Positions 25,161-36,057 of a stretch of 64,000 nt of DNA are shown one piece after another. Every line of letters begins with the position of its first letter. Position 1 is the stretch's first letter. Both the position numbers and the translations under genes were made by a program. Location: NCBI RefSeq assembly GCF_019097595.1, contig NC_080714.1, forward strand, positions 23,224,759 to 23,288,758, written 5' to 3'. Under the pieces are notes generated by a model that did not search any database, had not been told where the DNA came from, and saw only the letters and a list, made by a program, of their open reading frames with translations. The stretch comes from Hemibagrus wyckioides (Eukaryota; Chordata; Actinopteri; Siluriformes; Bagridae).

Positions 25161-26351
25161 ATTGGGAACAGTACAAGAGCAACCTGAAGTAAACCATATT
25201 TTACCCAGGATTGGACCATTTAGTAGCCCTGGTGTCCTAGGAAAAGACGTTTCAATAACTGCCCAAGAATTGAAAAAATGAAAAGAATCCTGAATGTCCT
25301 ACTAAGTTTTGTAAAAGTTTTTAGTAGGATTGCTTCTTGATAATATGATCCTTATTGATTCTGATGTAACTAACATTGTGCACCTCAGAATCCTGGCAGC
25401 TACTGCACAATACTCACTGGCCAAGGAAAATGACCTTGCTGATGGAAAAACAGTTTTTTAATCAGACCACACAGATAATAGACAGATAATCTTTTCAAAA
25501 CATGCAGCTGAACAGAAACAACAATCATGGAACTGTCCTGCTTTCTACATGCAGCCGTATAATATCCATATTAAATTTATTCATATTTATATCATTCTAA
25601 ACATATGAGTAAAAATACACACTAGCTTGCTGTAGCTAGACACTATTATCACTTACAACATGAGGACAAAACACCAGAGCTCAAAGCGAAAACATTCCCC
25701 CAAGGACACACTGATCTCTTGTCAAGGTCATCAGTGCAATGTTCTACACTCAGTTACTACCAGGGGCTCGAATGCTGTATTTGGTTAGGCTGTATCTTAT
25801 AATTTCCCATCTCTGACTAGGGAAAAATCGAAATAAAAATCAACGCAGGAACTCTGGAAGGTCTACTCAACCCCGAGTTCAGCAAGTGATATCAATTGAA
25901 TGTATTTATTTTAGATCACTTTACATATTATGTATTTACTTGACATGTAGCAGACATATTAGTTTGTTAAATTCCTAACATTGTCTACACAGTTCATGGT
26001 TTTGTCGATGTAAACACGCATCACTCATCACAGTCAGATGGCTAAAGTGTTATTAACAAAAGATGACCATAGAGTCTGAATTCGTCTCCATGTTTTTGCC
26101 ACAAATTGTAGTGTGGAGGCTAAAAAATGAAGTAATTCTTCCAAGTTCCAACTTCCCACTTCCAATATTAGCCAAACACAGCATTTAATAATTTGTTGTA
26201 TTTTTTTATGTTTATTTTGTAATAATACACTTTTACATTAACTAGCCCACCATATGTTATGACACTACTTTAGTTTAGTTTTTAGTTTAAGTTTAATTAG
26301 ATTAGTGATGCTATATTACAACACCCTGGAGCAGAGGGAGTTAAGGGCCAT

Positions 26352-26545
26352 ACTCAGGGATGTGGTAGCTTAGTGGTTAATGTGTTGTACTATTGCTGAA
26401 CTCAGAAGGTTGTGAGTTTGAATCCCAGATCCACCAAGCTACCACTACTACTGGGCCCTCAATTACTCAGATGAATAAAAAAATTAAGATAAATTGTAAG
26501 TTGCTCTGGATAAGGGCATCTGCCAAATACTGTAAATGTAAGGGA
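26352..26545 (+). mobile_element. SINE with L2-like tail
   Basis: Plus-strand copy: GGTAGCTTAGTGGTTAATGTG, B-box GTGAGTTTGAATCCCAGATC, and the intact tail TTGCTCTGGATAAGGGCATC TGCCAAATACTGTAAATGTA. The tail is the clearest match in the window to the L2 3' end at 19632-19680. Confidence 0.8.
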
Positions 26546-26602
26546 CCAACAGCCTTAAGCATTGAACCTCTGGTGCTCCTGGCTGGCTTGAAACAGCATT
26601 TT

Positions 26603-26830
26603 GGGGTTATGGTGGCTCACTGGTTATATCAGAAGGTTTGGGGCTCAAACCCAAGCACCACCATATGGCCCCTGTTGGGTTCTTGAGCATAGTCCTTAAC
26701 CCTCTCTACCCCAGGGATGCTGTATCATGGCTGACCCCAAGCTCTGACCCCAGCTTCCTAACAAGCTGGTACATACAGAGATAAGAAATTCACTGTGCTG
26801 TAATTTACACGTGACTGACAAAGGCTTCTT
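26603..26830 (+). mobile_element. tRNA-derived SINE (CTGTATCATGGCTGA family)
   Basis: TATGGTGGCTCACTGGTTA head, GGGGCTCAAACCC B box, GATGCTGTATCATGGCTGAC body, and AAATTCACTGTGCTGTAATT to GACTGACAAAGGCTTC 3' end. Sits 16 bp from the left end of the Tc1 element. Confidence 0.8.
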
Positions 26831-26846
26831 CCTGTAACCCGACGTA

Positions 26847-26875
26847 CACTATATTGCCAAAAGTATTCGCTCACC
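26847..26875 (+). repeat. left terminal inverted repeat of the Tc1 element
   Basis: Twenty-nine bases starting CACTATATTGCC and ending TCGCTCACC, the exact reverse complement of 28066-28094. Preceded by TA. Confidence 0.95.
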
Positions 26876-26980
26876 CATCCAAATAATCAGAATCAGGTGT
26901 TCCAATCACTTCCATGGCCACAGGTGTATAAAATCAAGCACCTAGGCATGCAGACTGTTTTTACAAACATTTGTGAAAGA

Positions 26981-28012
26981 ATGGGTCGCTCTCAGGAGCT
27001 CAGTGAATTCCAGCGTGGAACTGTGATAGGATGCCACCTGTGCAACAAATCCAGTCGTGAAATTTCCTCGCTCCTAAATATTCCACAGTCAACTGTCAGC
27101 TGTATTATAAGAACTTGGAAGTGTTTGGGAACGACAGCAACTCAGCCACGAAGTGGTAGGCCACGTAAACTGACGGAGCGGGGTCAGCGGATGCTGAGGC
27201 GCATAGTGCGAAGAGGTCGCCAACTTTCTGCAGAGTCAATCGTTACAGACCTCCAAACTTCATGTGGCCTTCAGATTAGCTCAAGAACAGTGCGCAGAGA
27301 GCTTCATGGAATGGGTTTCCATGGCCAAGCAGCTGCATCCAAGCCATACATCACCAAGTGCAATGCAAAGCGTCGGATGCAGTGGTGTAAAGCACGCCGC
27401 CACTGGACTCTAGAGCAGTGGAGACGCGTTCTCTGGAGTGACGAATCGCGCTTCTCCATCTGGCAATCTGATGGATGAGTCTGGGTTTGGCGGTTGCCAG
27501 GAGAACGGTACTTGTCTGACTGCATTGTGCCAAGTGTAAAGTTTGGTGGAGGGGGGATTATGGTGTGGGGTTGTTTTTCAGGAGCTGGGCTTGGCCCCTT
27601 AGTTCCAGTGAAAGGAACTCTGAATGCTTCAGCATACCAAGACATTTTGGACAATTCCATGCTCCCAACTTTGTGGGAACAGTTTGGAGCTGACCCCTTC
27701 CTCTTCCAACATGACTGTGCACCAGTGCACAAAGCAAGGTCCATAAAGACATGGATGACAGAGTCTGGTGTGGATGAACTTGACTGGCCTGCACAGAGTC
27801 CTGACCTCAACCCGATAGAACACCTTTGGGATGAATTAGAGCGGAGACTGAGAGCCAGGCCTTCTCGTCCAACATCAGTGTGTGACCTCACAAATGCGCT
27901 TCTGGAAGAATGGTCAAAAATTCCCATAAACACACTCCTAAACCTTGTGGACAGCCTTCCCAGAAGAGTTGAAGCTGTTATAGCTGCAAAGGGTGGACCG
28001 ACGTCATATTGA
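26981..28012 (+). pseudogene. Tc1 transposase with one internal stop codon
   Basis: Transposase that cuts and pastes its own element by binding the inverted repeats. The frame runs 343 codons from ATG at 26981 to TGA at 28010-28012, the usual length for Tc1 enzymes. Seen: a paired-like helix-turn-helix around residues 24-46 (REISSLLNIPQSTVSCIIRTW), a GRPRKL linker, then the DDE catalytic core with Asp154 (WSDESRFS), Asp245 ([10 protein letters not shown]) and Glu280 ([11 protein letters not shown]). Thirty-four residues separate the last two, the DD34E spacing of Tc1. The only break is TGA at codon 166 (27476-27478), in the context GATGGATGAG. Arg (CGA) would be expected there, so a single C-to-T change at a CpG explains it. 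There is no frameshift. The copy therefore cannot make full-length enzyme unless the stop is read through. Confidence 0.93.
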
Positions 28013-28065
28013 ACCCTATGGATTAGGAATGGGATGTCACTTAAGTTCATATGCGAGTCAAGGCA

Positions 28066-28094
28066 GGTGAGCGAATACTTTTGGCAATATAGTG
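28066..28094 (-). repeat. right terminal inverted repeat of the Tc1 element
   Basis: Starts GGTGAGCGAATAC and ends CAATATAGTG, the exact reverse complement of the left end. Followed by TA. Confidence 0.95.
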
Positions 28095-28189
28095 TATATA
28101 ACTGTAGAAAGGACATTATTCATAATCATGATAGTCTTTGATAATTCACACTCTCTGCTGTTCATAATGATTTATATTCTCACTCTCTG

Positions 28190-28440
28190 GTGTCACCCAA
28201 ATGGAGGTAAGGTGGCCCTTTTGATTCTGGTTCCTCTCCAGGTTTCTTCCTCATAACATCTCAGAGAGTTTTTCCTTGCCTCAGGCTCGCTCATTAGAGA
28301 TAAATAATAATAAATTTACAAATAAAGTCTAATATTAATATTAAGATATCATATAATATAATATAGTCTAATATCTTGAACTTTTTGTTATATTCTATGA
28401 AGCTGCTCTGAATTGATGTTCAATGTTAAAAGTGCTATGC
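28190..28440 (-). mobile_element. teleost interspersed repeat, minus copy
   Basis: The plus strand shows CTGGTTCCTCTCCAGGTTTC TTCCTCATAACATCTCAGAGAG, TTTTTCCTTGCCTCAGGC and finally TTCAATGTTAAAAGTGCTAT GCAAATCAAA, the complement of the repeat at 34075-34410. An AT-rich insert (28300-28380) separates the two parts. Confidence 0.6.
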
Positions 28441-29483
28441 AAATCAAACTGTGGTGTGAACGTATGTTAGCTAGCGATATTTTTTTAGCCTGGGCACTGA
28501 ATACAAGGCAGTATAGACTGGAGCTTTTACATGCTGGTGGGCCTGATTATTCATTTATCATTCCTCCACCCTGTAGTTTTTTTGGAAATATTAATTACGT
28601 AATGATCCACCCTCTTCGAAACCTCTTCCACACCTCATTATACATCATCATAATATTCTTTGTTAGTTGCTACTGAATAGGACTCTGGAGCAGTGATGTG
28701 GTCAATAAGGTCACAATACTTCCACTTTCTGAAAAGCAGAACATGACAACGTTGTCAGAAACATCCAGGTTTTATATCCAATTCAGCGTCTTATCGACTA
28801 CACCACGCGCTACAAAACCTGTACGATGAGGACTCCAGTGTGTGACAACTCTCCTCCAAAGCTCTCGGGTACAGTTGAGAAGGGATAGATATATTTCACA
28901 GGCTATCTCACACAAATTAGACTGCAGCTGGACCATTCATCCTCAGAGTGATCCAATTCCCTCTCTCTCTCGCTCTCTCTCTCTCACACACACACACAAG
29001 CCGAGCTCAATTCATCGCCGAGAGATGACTCAAAGGGTTTATTACTGTAATAAGTCGTTCTAAAGATTGCTAACAGCAGTCTAAGAGATGCTCAATGTTT
29101 TGGGCCTAATGTAGAGGATTATATCGACATGGCACAGGAAAAAGCGACGAGCCGCAACAAGCGGAAGAAACTTTTTAATAAACGTGAATGTTAGCTTTTC
29201 ATTACTAACATTTTTGTGAATAGCAGGAATAAGAAGTACTTCAAAGGTAGCTCAATCATTTGCATTTTTACTGTTCTGCTCTTCCAGGGTAATTCAACGT
29301 GTCAGAATTTGTGAATGATTCGGGGGGAAAAAAAAATCCATATTAAATTACAAGATACAAAGAAATGCATGAACATCTGGTGGGTGATGCTTAATTGCTT
29401 CGTCCTAACAAAATGCTGACTTCCTTATGCAGCCATTAAATACAGCGCAGCTCTGAATGAGTGCACGCAAGCCAGCATTCGAG

Positions 29484-29505
29484 AGTGTGTGTGTGTGTGT
29501 GTGTT
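29484..29505 (+). repeat. (GT)n microsatellite at the exon 3 splice donor
   Basis: On the transcribed (minus) strand this is (AC)n starting three bases after the exon 3 end: CAG/GTAACACACACAC. About ten AC units. Confidence 0.95.
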
Positions 29506-29507
29506 AC

Positions 29508-29626
29508 CTGTCATTGTCGGTGTTCTTGAAGGCCGGGAGGATGTTCCTGAAGCTGCTGTTGCGGTCAAGCTTGGGCTGGCTCTTGGTGCGTTTGATGGAG
29601 CCTTTCAACCTTCGGCTCAGGAAGCC
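29508..29626 (-). CDS. dab2ip: dab2ip coding exon 3 (conserved SynGAP-family motif)
   Basis: Internal exon of 119 bp with a CTTCCTGTCCAG acceptor and a GACAG/GTAACA donor. It reads 39 codons plus two bases (phase 2). The peptide begins [19 protein letters not shown], continues [14 protein letters not shown] and ends KNTDND. This basic stretch is the hallmark shared by DAB2IP, SYNGAP1 and RASAL2, located at the start of the N-terminal PH region. The GF(L)SRRLKGS form with [10 protein letters not shown], together with exons 1 and 2, points to DAB2IP. In human DAB2IP an alanine run precedes DNER here; it is absent in this copy. The next residues expected are the conserved SHLMPRLKES segment, which would be exon 4; no match is visible down to position 1. 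A CA microsatellite starts three bases into the following intron. Confidence 0.95.
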
Positions 29627-29844
29627 CTGGACAGGAAGCGGCAGAGACACGCAAACACTCAGCTCATGCGTTCTTCAACAAAAAAAGAAAACAAAAAACC
29701 CACACACACAATACACTGGCAACCAATCCGGCACATCTGTGAATAAATCTTCTTTTTTTTTCCCCCTCTCTCTCTTTCCTCTTTCAAAATCTTTCCTCTC
29801 ATCCGTGGCGTCTGGCAGAGAGGTGGGTTACCGTGCAGACTGAG

Positions 29845-29846
<2 letters not shown>

Positions 29847-29882
<36 letters not shown>

Positions 29883-29891
29883 ACACACACT
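29847..29891 (+). repeat. (CA)n microsatellite
   Basis: CA tract with one ATAC interruption, 220 bp upstream of exon 3 in transcript orientation (intron 2). Confidence 0.95.
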
Positions 29892-30738
29892 CACATCTGC
29901 TCAGGCTGCTGATGTGAGACGCCCCTCAAAGTCGGTGTTACCATGGAAACTGTGGGTTGGCATGGAAGGACAGAGATGTGCAGAGGGGAAAAAAAAAAGA
30001 AAGAAAAAATACCGGTGCACTGGTTGGCAAAAAGAGGAGTGAAGTGCAGCTTCACAAACGCAGACGAGATTAAATACAGATTCATAAACATGAGACATCT
30101 AAATGTATTTTGACATGAATTTAAAGGAGAAGAACCAGACAAAAATGGAGCTGCACGTTATATTAAGAACACAGGACTAGAGACACAATTAGTGACTGAG
30201 ATAATTACCGGGTGTGTGTATAGAATCAGAGGAAATGAATAAATGATTGGCTTTAACAAACCCTCTAAATGAGTGTTGTGATACAATCACTGCTTTGTGG
30301 GCAAACAGAGAAAAACAAAGATGTTGTAAAGGGGAAAAGAAAAAAAAAAAAAACAGGCTGCGATTTAGCCACAGGCAGGAATACTGTAGGTAATCACAGC
30401 CGTGCCGTTATTCAACATAATCACACGCAATATTGCGTTAAAACGACAGTTTTTAGAAATAAGAAATTTATAATGAGGAATTTTTCTTTTTGCTTCTGCT
30501 AGCTCCTACATAGAAGCCTTTATAGCTAGTTTGTCGGCTAGCCAGCTCACATCGATTTATACATTTGTCTTAACGATGCCTTATGGGAAAATATTGTCCT
30601 TGTTGTTTTTTTGTTCATCAGCATTTGATGAGCTTTTACAAGTAAAATATTATATTTAAAGACCTGAATGTTATGCCCTAACTCTAGTGTTTCAGTGGGA
30701 CTGTTGTTAGAACTGGAATTTTCTGTGGAGAACACAGA

Positions 30739-30845
<107 letters not shown>

Positions 30846-30974
30846 AATGTGGCTAATATAAATAATATATAAATATAAGCACTCTTTGAACGCCGTTCAT
30901 CCATTGAAATTAGTGGACTGTTGTTAACAAATCAGCTATTATTAATTGTTATATTAATAATGATATCTGTCACA

Positions 30975-31130
30975 GATGGGAGTCATGGTGGCTTCGTAGA
31001 TAGCACATTTGTCTCCCACATCCAGGGTGTCCTCCTTAAGCCCCCCCGAGTCCCCTGAGATCGTCTCCAGGCTCTACAGAAAGCTCTTCAGCGGTACAAA
31101 AAACTGGATGGATGGAAGGATATTTGTCCC
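30975..31130 (+). mobile_element. possible eroded teleost retroposon
   Basis: GGAGTCATGGTGGCTTCGTA GATAGCACATTTGTCTCCCAC resembles a degraded GGCACGGTGGCNNAGTGGTT AGCACTGT head. The rest does not match clearly; AACTGGATGGATGGAAGGA resembles a family tail. Confidence 0.3.
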
Positions 31131-31564
31131 AGACACTTCAATTAGGCTTTTTTCTTCAGTCATCACAAGAAATCCTTGCTACTGTCACAGTCATATAGTG
31201 TAACAGTGACTGAAAACACTGTCTGACTTGTAGGTCTGTATTCACAATCAATCCCAGAATTCTTTTCCCTACACCAGGTACAAGATTCAGATTAGTGTTT
31301 TAATGATTGCTCCAGATAAAAAAAAAAAAAAAAAACATTTATTTTTTATTTCTCATACAGTCCATTTATCTATTCTTACTACTTTTCAAGAAGAATGTTA
31401 ATTAAGGAGTTCAGGTTTATCATCTTTATGTGTTGTAGTTAAGGAAATTAAAGGCATTCAGATTAAGAGAAAACTTATTTAACAAGATGCCAAATAAGTG
31501 AACTGGATAGAGTTGTATGATGAGAGCTGAAAGATGTTTTAAATGTCTTCATGAAATAACCCCA

Positions 31565-31886
31565 GGCAGCACGGTGGCTTAGTGGTTAGCACTGTTTCCT
31601 TACAGCAAGAAGGTCCTAGGTTTGAATCCCGGGTTCAAACAGGCAGGGGCCTTTCTGTATGGAGTTTGCATGTTCTCCTCGTGCCTGTGTGGGTTTACTC
31701 CAGGTTCCTCCTACAGTCCATTAGGTTAATTCTAAATTGCCCATAGGAGTGAGTGTGTGTGGTTGTCTGTCTACATGTGACCTGTCCAGGGTGTACCCCT
31801 GCCTTTTGCCCAGTGTGTGCTGGGATAGCCTCCAGCAGACCCCCGTGACCCTAATTACAAATAAAGCGGGTATAGACAATGGCTGG
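31565..31886 (+). mobile_element. teleost SINE-like retroposon with perfect 14-bp target-site duplication
   Basis: Begins GGCAGCACGGTGGCTTAGTG, has a B-box-like GGTTTGAATCCCGGGTT, then GGAGTTTGCATGTTCTCC, CCTGTCCAGGGTGTACCCC and GCTGGGATAGCCTCCAGC, and ends AAGCGGGTATAGACAATGGC TGG. ATGAAATAACCCCA flanks both sides exactly (31551-31564 and 31887-31900), proving insertion by target-primed retroposition. This is a very common fish repeat; I do not commit to a family name. Confidence 0.88.
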
Positions 31887-33459
31887 ATGAAATAACCCCA
31901 TGGAGGTTTAGGTTTAACCTGTAAATGCTTTTGTAAATCAAGGTATTCAGTGTGTTCTTCAAGGGTTTGTTCAGGATCCACTGGAAAATTAAGGAAACAA
32001 TCTGGTATAAGTTTCTACGCAGAACCTTTAAAGTACATGAGAAGAAGCCTAAAGTGTTAAAATGTTTATGTTAATGTGTGAATGAAAATAGGTATCTGCT
32101 TATTTGTGTTTGTTTTTTTGTTTGATTGTACTGCACATCTCTTTCACTACATCAATACATGTTTAATGTGTACAATTTATTCATGTTTTTTTCTCTAAAA
32201 TGTCCAGTTTATGAAGAAATATGAGGCACAACTGAACATTTTTGCTTTAGAAGCTTTAGAAATTTTGCAAATTCAAGATTTCCTGCTAGAAAAGCACAAA
32301 AAAACTACATTGCAAAAATAAAAACAAAATCAAGCAATCTTTGCCACAGCATTCACAATAATAAAAAAAAAAAAAGCTTCACGAAAACCTAATTATTCCA
32401 TTAGATTGTTCTTTTGTTTGTTTATGAGATTAATGAGATATTTCTGGAAGATTTGTCAGATTCATAAAATTTTTTTGCTGCACCACAAAAAAACGCCAGA
32501 AATAGCTATTCAAATAGAGTCCTATTTTTTCCCCCCAGATATCATATAATACCATACCATGTCGTGTGGAAAGGTCTAATGACAGCTCCTGCAGATTGTG
32601 AGCTCCGGAGGTTGGCGAATATGAACTCTTAATCACCTGAAATTTTGTCGGAAATGTCAAAACCCTCTACTTCCATCCTTATTTCCAAACTTTGCCACAT
32701 TGAGGAGGCATGTTATTACCCTGTCAGGAACAATGATATGATTATGAAGAGGCACGGAGGCAAAGCTCAGAGCTACATGTGATACTTTGCTGAAGTGTTA
32801 CCTCTCCTCTGAGTACTTTGAATACCACGACATTTGCTGGAGTAACCTCCAGGCGCAAATATTAATCAAGGAGTCGGTCGGATGTTTGATGAGGAGTCAT
32901 TTCTGTAATGAATATTTTCAGGTGGAGAGTCAGAAGGAGTTACAGGACAGAGCTGGACCGAAGTAACGTCTCATGTACGTACCGGAAACCACATAGAGAC
33001 GTAGAGTAAACATTCTAGCATGCTGCTGTGAAAAATCTGGAAGCAACTTTTGTAAATATTCAGCAAATTCAGCAAAATGTTCCGAATGGGTGAAGGGAAA
33101 TAAATAAAGAGATTTCAGTTATGCCGCCACCCCCTGCCTGTCTAAAGCTCAGCCTCCAGCTTGCTACATACTTTCAGCTCAATTGTGTCTATGTGCCAAA
33201 TTCTTCTCATACTTACCTGCTGAGTCTGCCTTTTTCTTACATTCTTCGTACTTTCGCTCCTCTCTCTTCTCTTCTCTAATCTTTACACTAGGCCTAAACT
33301 AGATGGATGCCCTGTTCCCAAAAGGGTACAGTAGGAGTCTTTGGGTTCAAAAGAGTGCAACCTCTATACACCCGTACTGCTGTAACGTTCCCTCACATGT
33401 AGTTTCATGAGCAAAATCTTGTGTTATAATTATACAGTGTTAATATACACACAGCATTT

Positions 33460-33550
33460 CTACACCGATCAGCCATAACGTAAAGCTTTGTGTATTTTGT
33501 GAAGGTTCCTCTCAGCTCTGACCCTTCAATGGACTCCACAAGACCTTTGT
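33460..33550 (-). mobile_element. terminal fragment of the same Tc1 family
   Basis: TACACCGATCAGCCATAACGT is the inverted-repeat end seen at 62012 (TACACTGATCAGGCATAACA). Downstream, CAGCTCTGACCCTTCAATGG followed by ACTCCACAAGACC resembles, in antisense, the C-terminal transposase end (RRVRA-type). Only about 90 bp remain. Confidence 0.6.
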
Positions 33551-33842
33551 ATTTTTTTTTTTTACCCATTACTTGTTAGCTAGAACCCTTTCTAGAGCTA
33601 GTTACCTACCATACAAAAATGTTAGACACTAAACATGTATTGTTGTATTAAAACTGAATAAGTGGATGAATGTGTAAATACATGTTTAGCCTTATAGAAG
33701 CCATTATTAAGCTTCTGCTGTGCATGATATCGCAATGAGGTATGTTTCCCCTCATAATTAAATTTTACAACAGCACGATTCAAAGAAAAGGCTAAAACAC
33801 TTCCTTCCAAACCTGTCTTCAACATTTCTCTATTCATTTGGG

Positions 33843-33902
33843 AGACCTGTCAGGGAGGAAGCGCTAAGAATTCCTAATCAATCAGGATGGCTGCCTGCTG
33901 TT
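33843..33902 (+). repeat. duplicated noncoding segment D3, copy 1
   Basis: GGAAGCGCTAAGAATTCC, CAATCAGGATGGCTGCCTGCTG. Matches 36810-36875 in the same orientation. Confidence 0.6.
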
Positions 33903-34074
33903 GTGTTAATTCATAGCTGTCCAGGTTTAAGTGTTTTTATCACAGAGGGGATGAGCTGGTATTTTATTAGAAGTGTCACACTTGTCATTATGCAGAATTT
34001 GGATTACAATAAAACAAAACAAGAAGTAATTCTCATCCCACTTTCCAAACCGTTTTGTACGAAGTTACCGATTA

Positions 34075-34410
34075 CAATTCAATTCAATTTTGTTTGTAAA
34101 GCGCTTTTAACAGTGGACATTGTCTCAAAGCTCAAGCTTTACAGAAATGTAGAATAAAAATGATGCAGTCTAAAGTTAAGTTACTATTTATCCCTAACAT
34201 TTATCCCTAATAAGCAAGCCTGAGGCAATGGTGGCAAGGAAAAAACTCCCCGAGAAGTTATGAGGGAAAAACCTTGAGAGGTACCAGGCTCAGAAGGAAA
34301 CCCATCCTCATTTTTGGTGACAATAACAGAAATGGAAATAATGTCCTTTCTACAGCTGTTTATAGTCGAGTGGAATTGTGCAACCAAGAGCTCCTGAGCA
34401 ACTAAAAGAT
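34075..34410 (+). mobile_element. teleost interspersed repeat (GGCAAGGAAAAAACTCCC type)
   Basis: Begins TCAATTCAATTTTGTTTGTA AAGCGCTTTTAACAGTGG, then CTGAGGCAATGGTGGCAAGG AAAAAACTCCC, GAAAAACCTTGAGAGGTACC and GAAACCCATCCTCATTTTTGG. This is a common fish dispersed repeat of uncertain class. Copies or fragments also occur at 28190-28440, 36058-36112 and 52755-52800. Confidence 0.65.
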
Positions 34411-36057
34411 CAGAGTTCATTACAGTCTAAACACTAATTCCTTCTTGCCGAAGTCTTCACATGTTCACTGATGATACAAAGCATCATTCTGACATTCATT
34501 CATTGTTATCAGTGTGATATTGTGCTGTTCGTATTATGGCGAAGAGACGATTTCCATTTCATTATGGAATACAGAACCAAGAATGTGTTAAGTTTTATTG
34601 TTCACTGCACCAGCACAAGAATAAATAACGACCAAGTTCACAATTCTTTTCCAGTATCATTAAAAAGCCATTGCATTGCTGAAGACAATAGCACGGAACA
34701 TCCTGGTCCGGGAATGTGTCCAAAATGTACCTGTACACTCCCTCCACCATATGAGACGTCATTACCTTAAAAAACATCACCGAAGTCCAGAGGTCCATTT
34801 GGGACAGAGCCAAAGCTGCATGTTGTCCAATACTCACTCAAGCACTTCAAGCATGCACTTCATTCCAAATAGTAATGGCACTGAGGGCACACAGTGTTCT
34901 GCCTCTTGGTACTGCTTATGTACTTTGATCAATGAGGCTTTTAAGGCTGTTTCAGTGCTTTAGAAGAGCCACAGAGACTCACTTTGGTCTGGCGAAGTTT
35001 GCATTGTCTATAGGCATGTACCAATACAGCACTAAAAGACTGCACTGTTTGTTAGTGAGGTCATTTTGTTAATCAAATCAGCTGGGATGCAGCGCTGTAT
35101 CGAAATTCCCAATGACCCCGGAGGATCTTAATTGACTCAAACGCTGAGCAGCACAGGAGATGCCACAAGACAAGACAACTGTTATGTCTATATGTGTTTC
35201 AAGACCTTTTCTCTTTCTGTCCACTCGAGTATTTACCTTTCAGTAAGTCAAGAGGCCTTTACTGTTAGTTCCACAATATCTCAGCTATATATGATATATA
35301 TATAGTATAGATATTATCATTGTCTTTAAACCACTAGCGTAGCCAGGAATCACAATGTGGGTGGCCCAGAGAAAATTGGGTGGGCCTAGCCTAAAATGCA
35401 TCTTTTATCAAAATAAGCCAACATAACTACACCTGCTTGAATGCAAACCACCATTTAATCAGAGCATAAGCTTGTATGTCATCGTAAGCAATGTTAAGAA
35501 CGTAACAATAAGAACAGCATGAGCAGCCACACCACACATACATACACACGCGTGTGCGCGCACATCTGACAGACACGCCGCAACACCATTATCAAATCAG
35601 CAGGACAGTATGTAAACTGTCTGATATACGGCTCAACGGCCATATAAACCACATGAAATGAACAACAATGACTATAAAACTACATAGTAGGAAAATGTAG
35701 ATTGGCTTACTTTTACACTGGTGTATAGGGGAGGTACACGCTGGAGAATAAAGTGCTGCTGGTGATGGAGTAAAAGGTGAATAAACACTAGCAGAGCTCC
35801 TTACTACTCGAGCTTCATGGCTCCTGAACATCGGAATTATCTTTCTCCTCCGGCTGCACACAACGTCTTTTTGACACAAACTTTAGTAAGTTGCTCTGTT
35901 TCATTTTAGTTTAATGTGCAACTAAACTTCGGTGACCCTCTGTGAAATGTGCTCGGTGTGGAGGGAGAGGAGCGGCACGAGCGTAGAGACGTTTCATTCT
36001 TCCTCGAACCCGGAGGGAGCTCTCGCGCAGAAAGTACAAAAATTGACTCACGGTGTC

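Larger units (their letters stand above)
26847..28094 (+). mobile_element. Tc1/mariner element, nearly complete
   Basis: A 1248-bp DNA transposon bounded by perfect 29-bp terminal inverted repeats, beginning CACTATATTGCC and ending GGCAATATAGTG. Each end is flanked by TA (26845-26846 and 28095-28096), the target duplication typical of Tc1/mariner. It encodes one transposase reading frame on the plus strand. The inverted repeats are short, unlike the roughly 200-bp IR/DR structure of several fish Tc1 families. A SINE ends at about 26830, only 16 bp away. The exact TIR match and the nearly open frame suggest recent insertion. It sits in dab2ip intron 3, opposite to gene direction. Confidence 0.95.
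1..29507 (-). other. dab2ip: dab2ip intron 3 (partial, runs off the left edge)
   Basis: Noncoding sequence after the exon 3 donor, interrupted by the repeats listed separately. I looked on the minus strand for the next conserved segment (HLMPRLKESRSHES and the PH domain) and did not find it, so exon 4 lies outside. Stretches with no gene and no repeat that I can name: about 500-3580, 3660-4700, 6380-7130, 8650-9740, 10130-11340, 11590-13180, 13690-17750, 20250-21510, 22840-23500, 23790-24410, 25170-26350 and 28450-29480. They hold only short simple repeats, A/T runs and some CpG-richer, possibly conserved noncoding blocks (for example 14100-15500 and 20700-20860). 1-460 is T-rich with recurring TTTTCGATTTG- and TTTCCGGATTTG-like words. 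Confidence 0.75.

Noticed and set aside
27304..28116. A 270-residue minus-strand open frame
   Set aside because: It is antisense to the Tc1 transposase, which has the DDE motifs on the plus strand and explains the sequence fully.
1..29507. Search for dab2ip exon 4 (HLMPRLKESRSHES and the start of the PH domain)
   Set aside because: No matching minus-strand sequence with flanking splice sites was seen, so it is taken to lie beyond the left edge.
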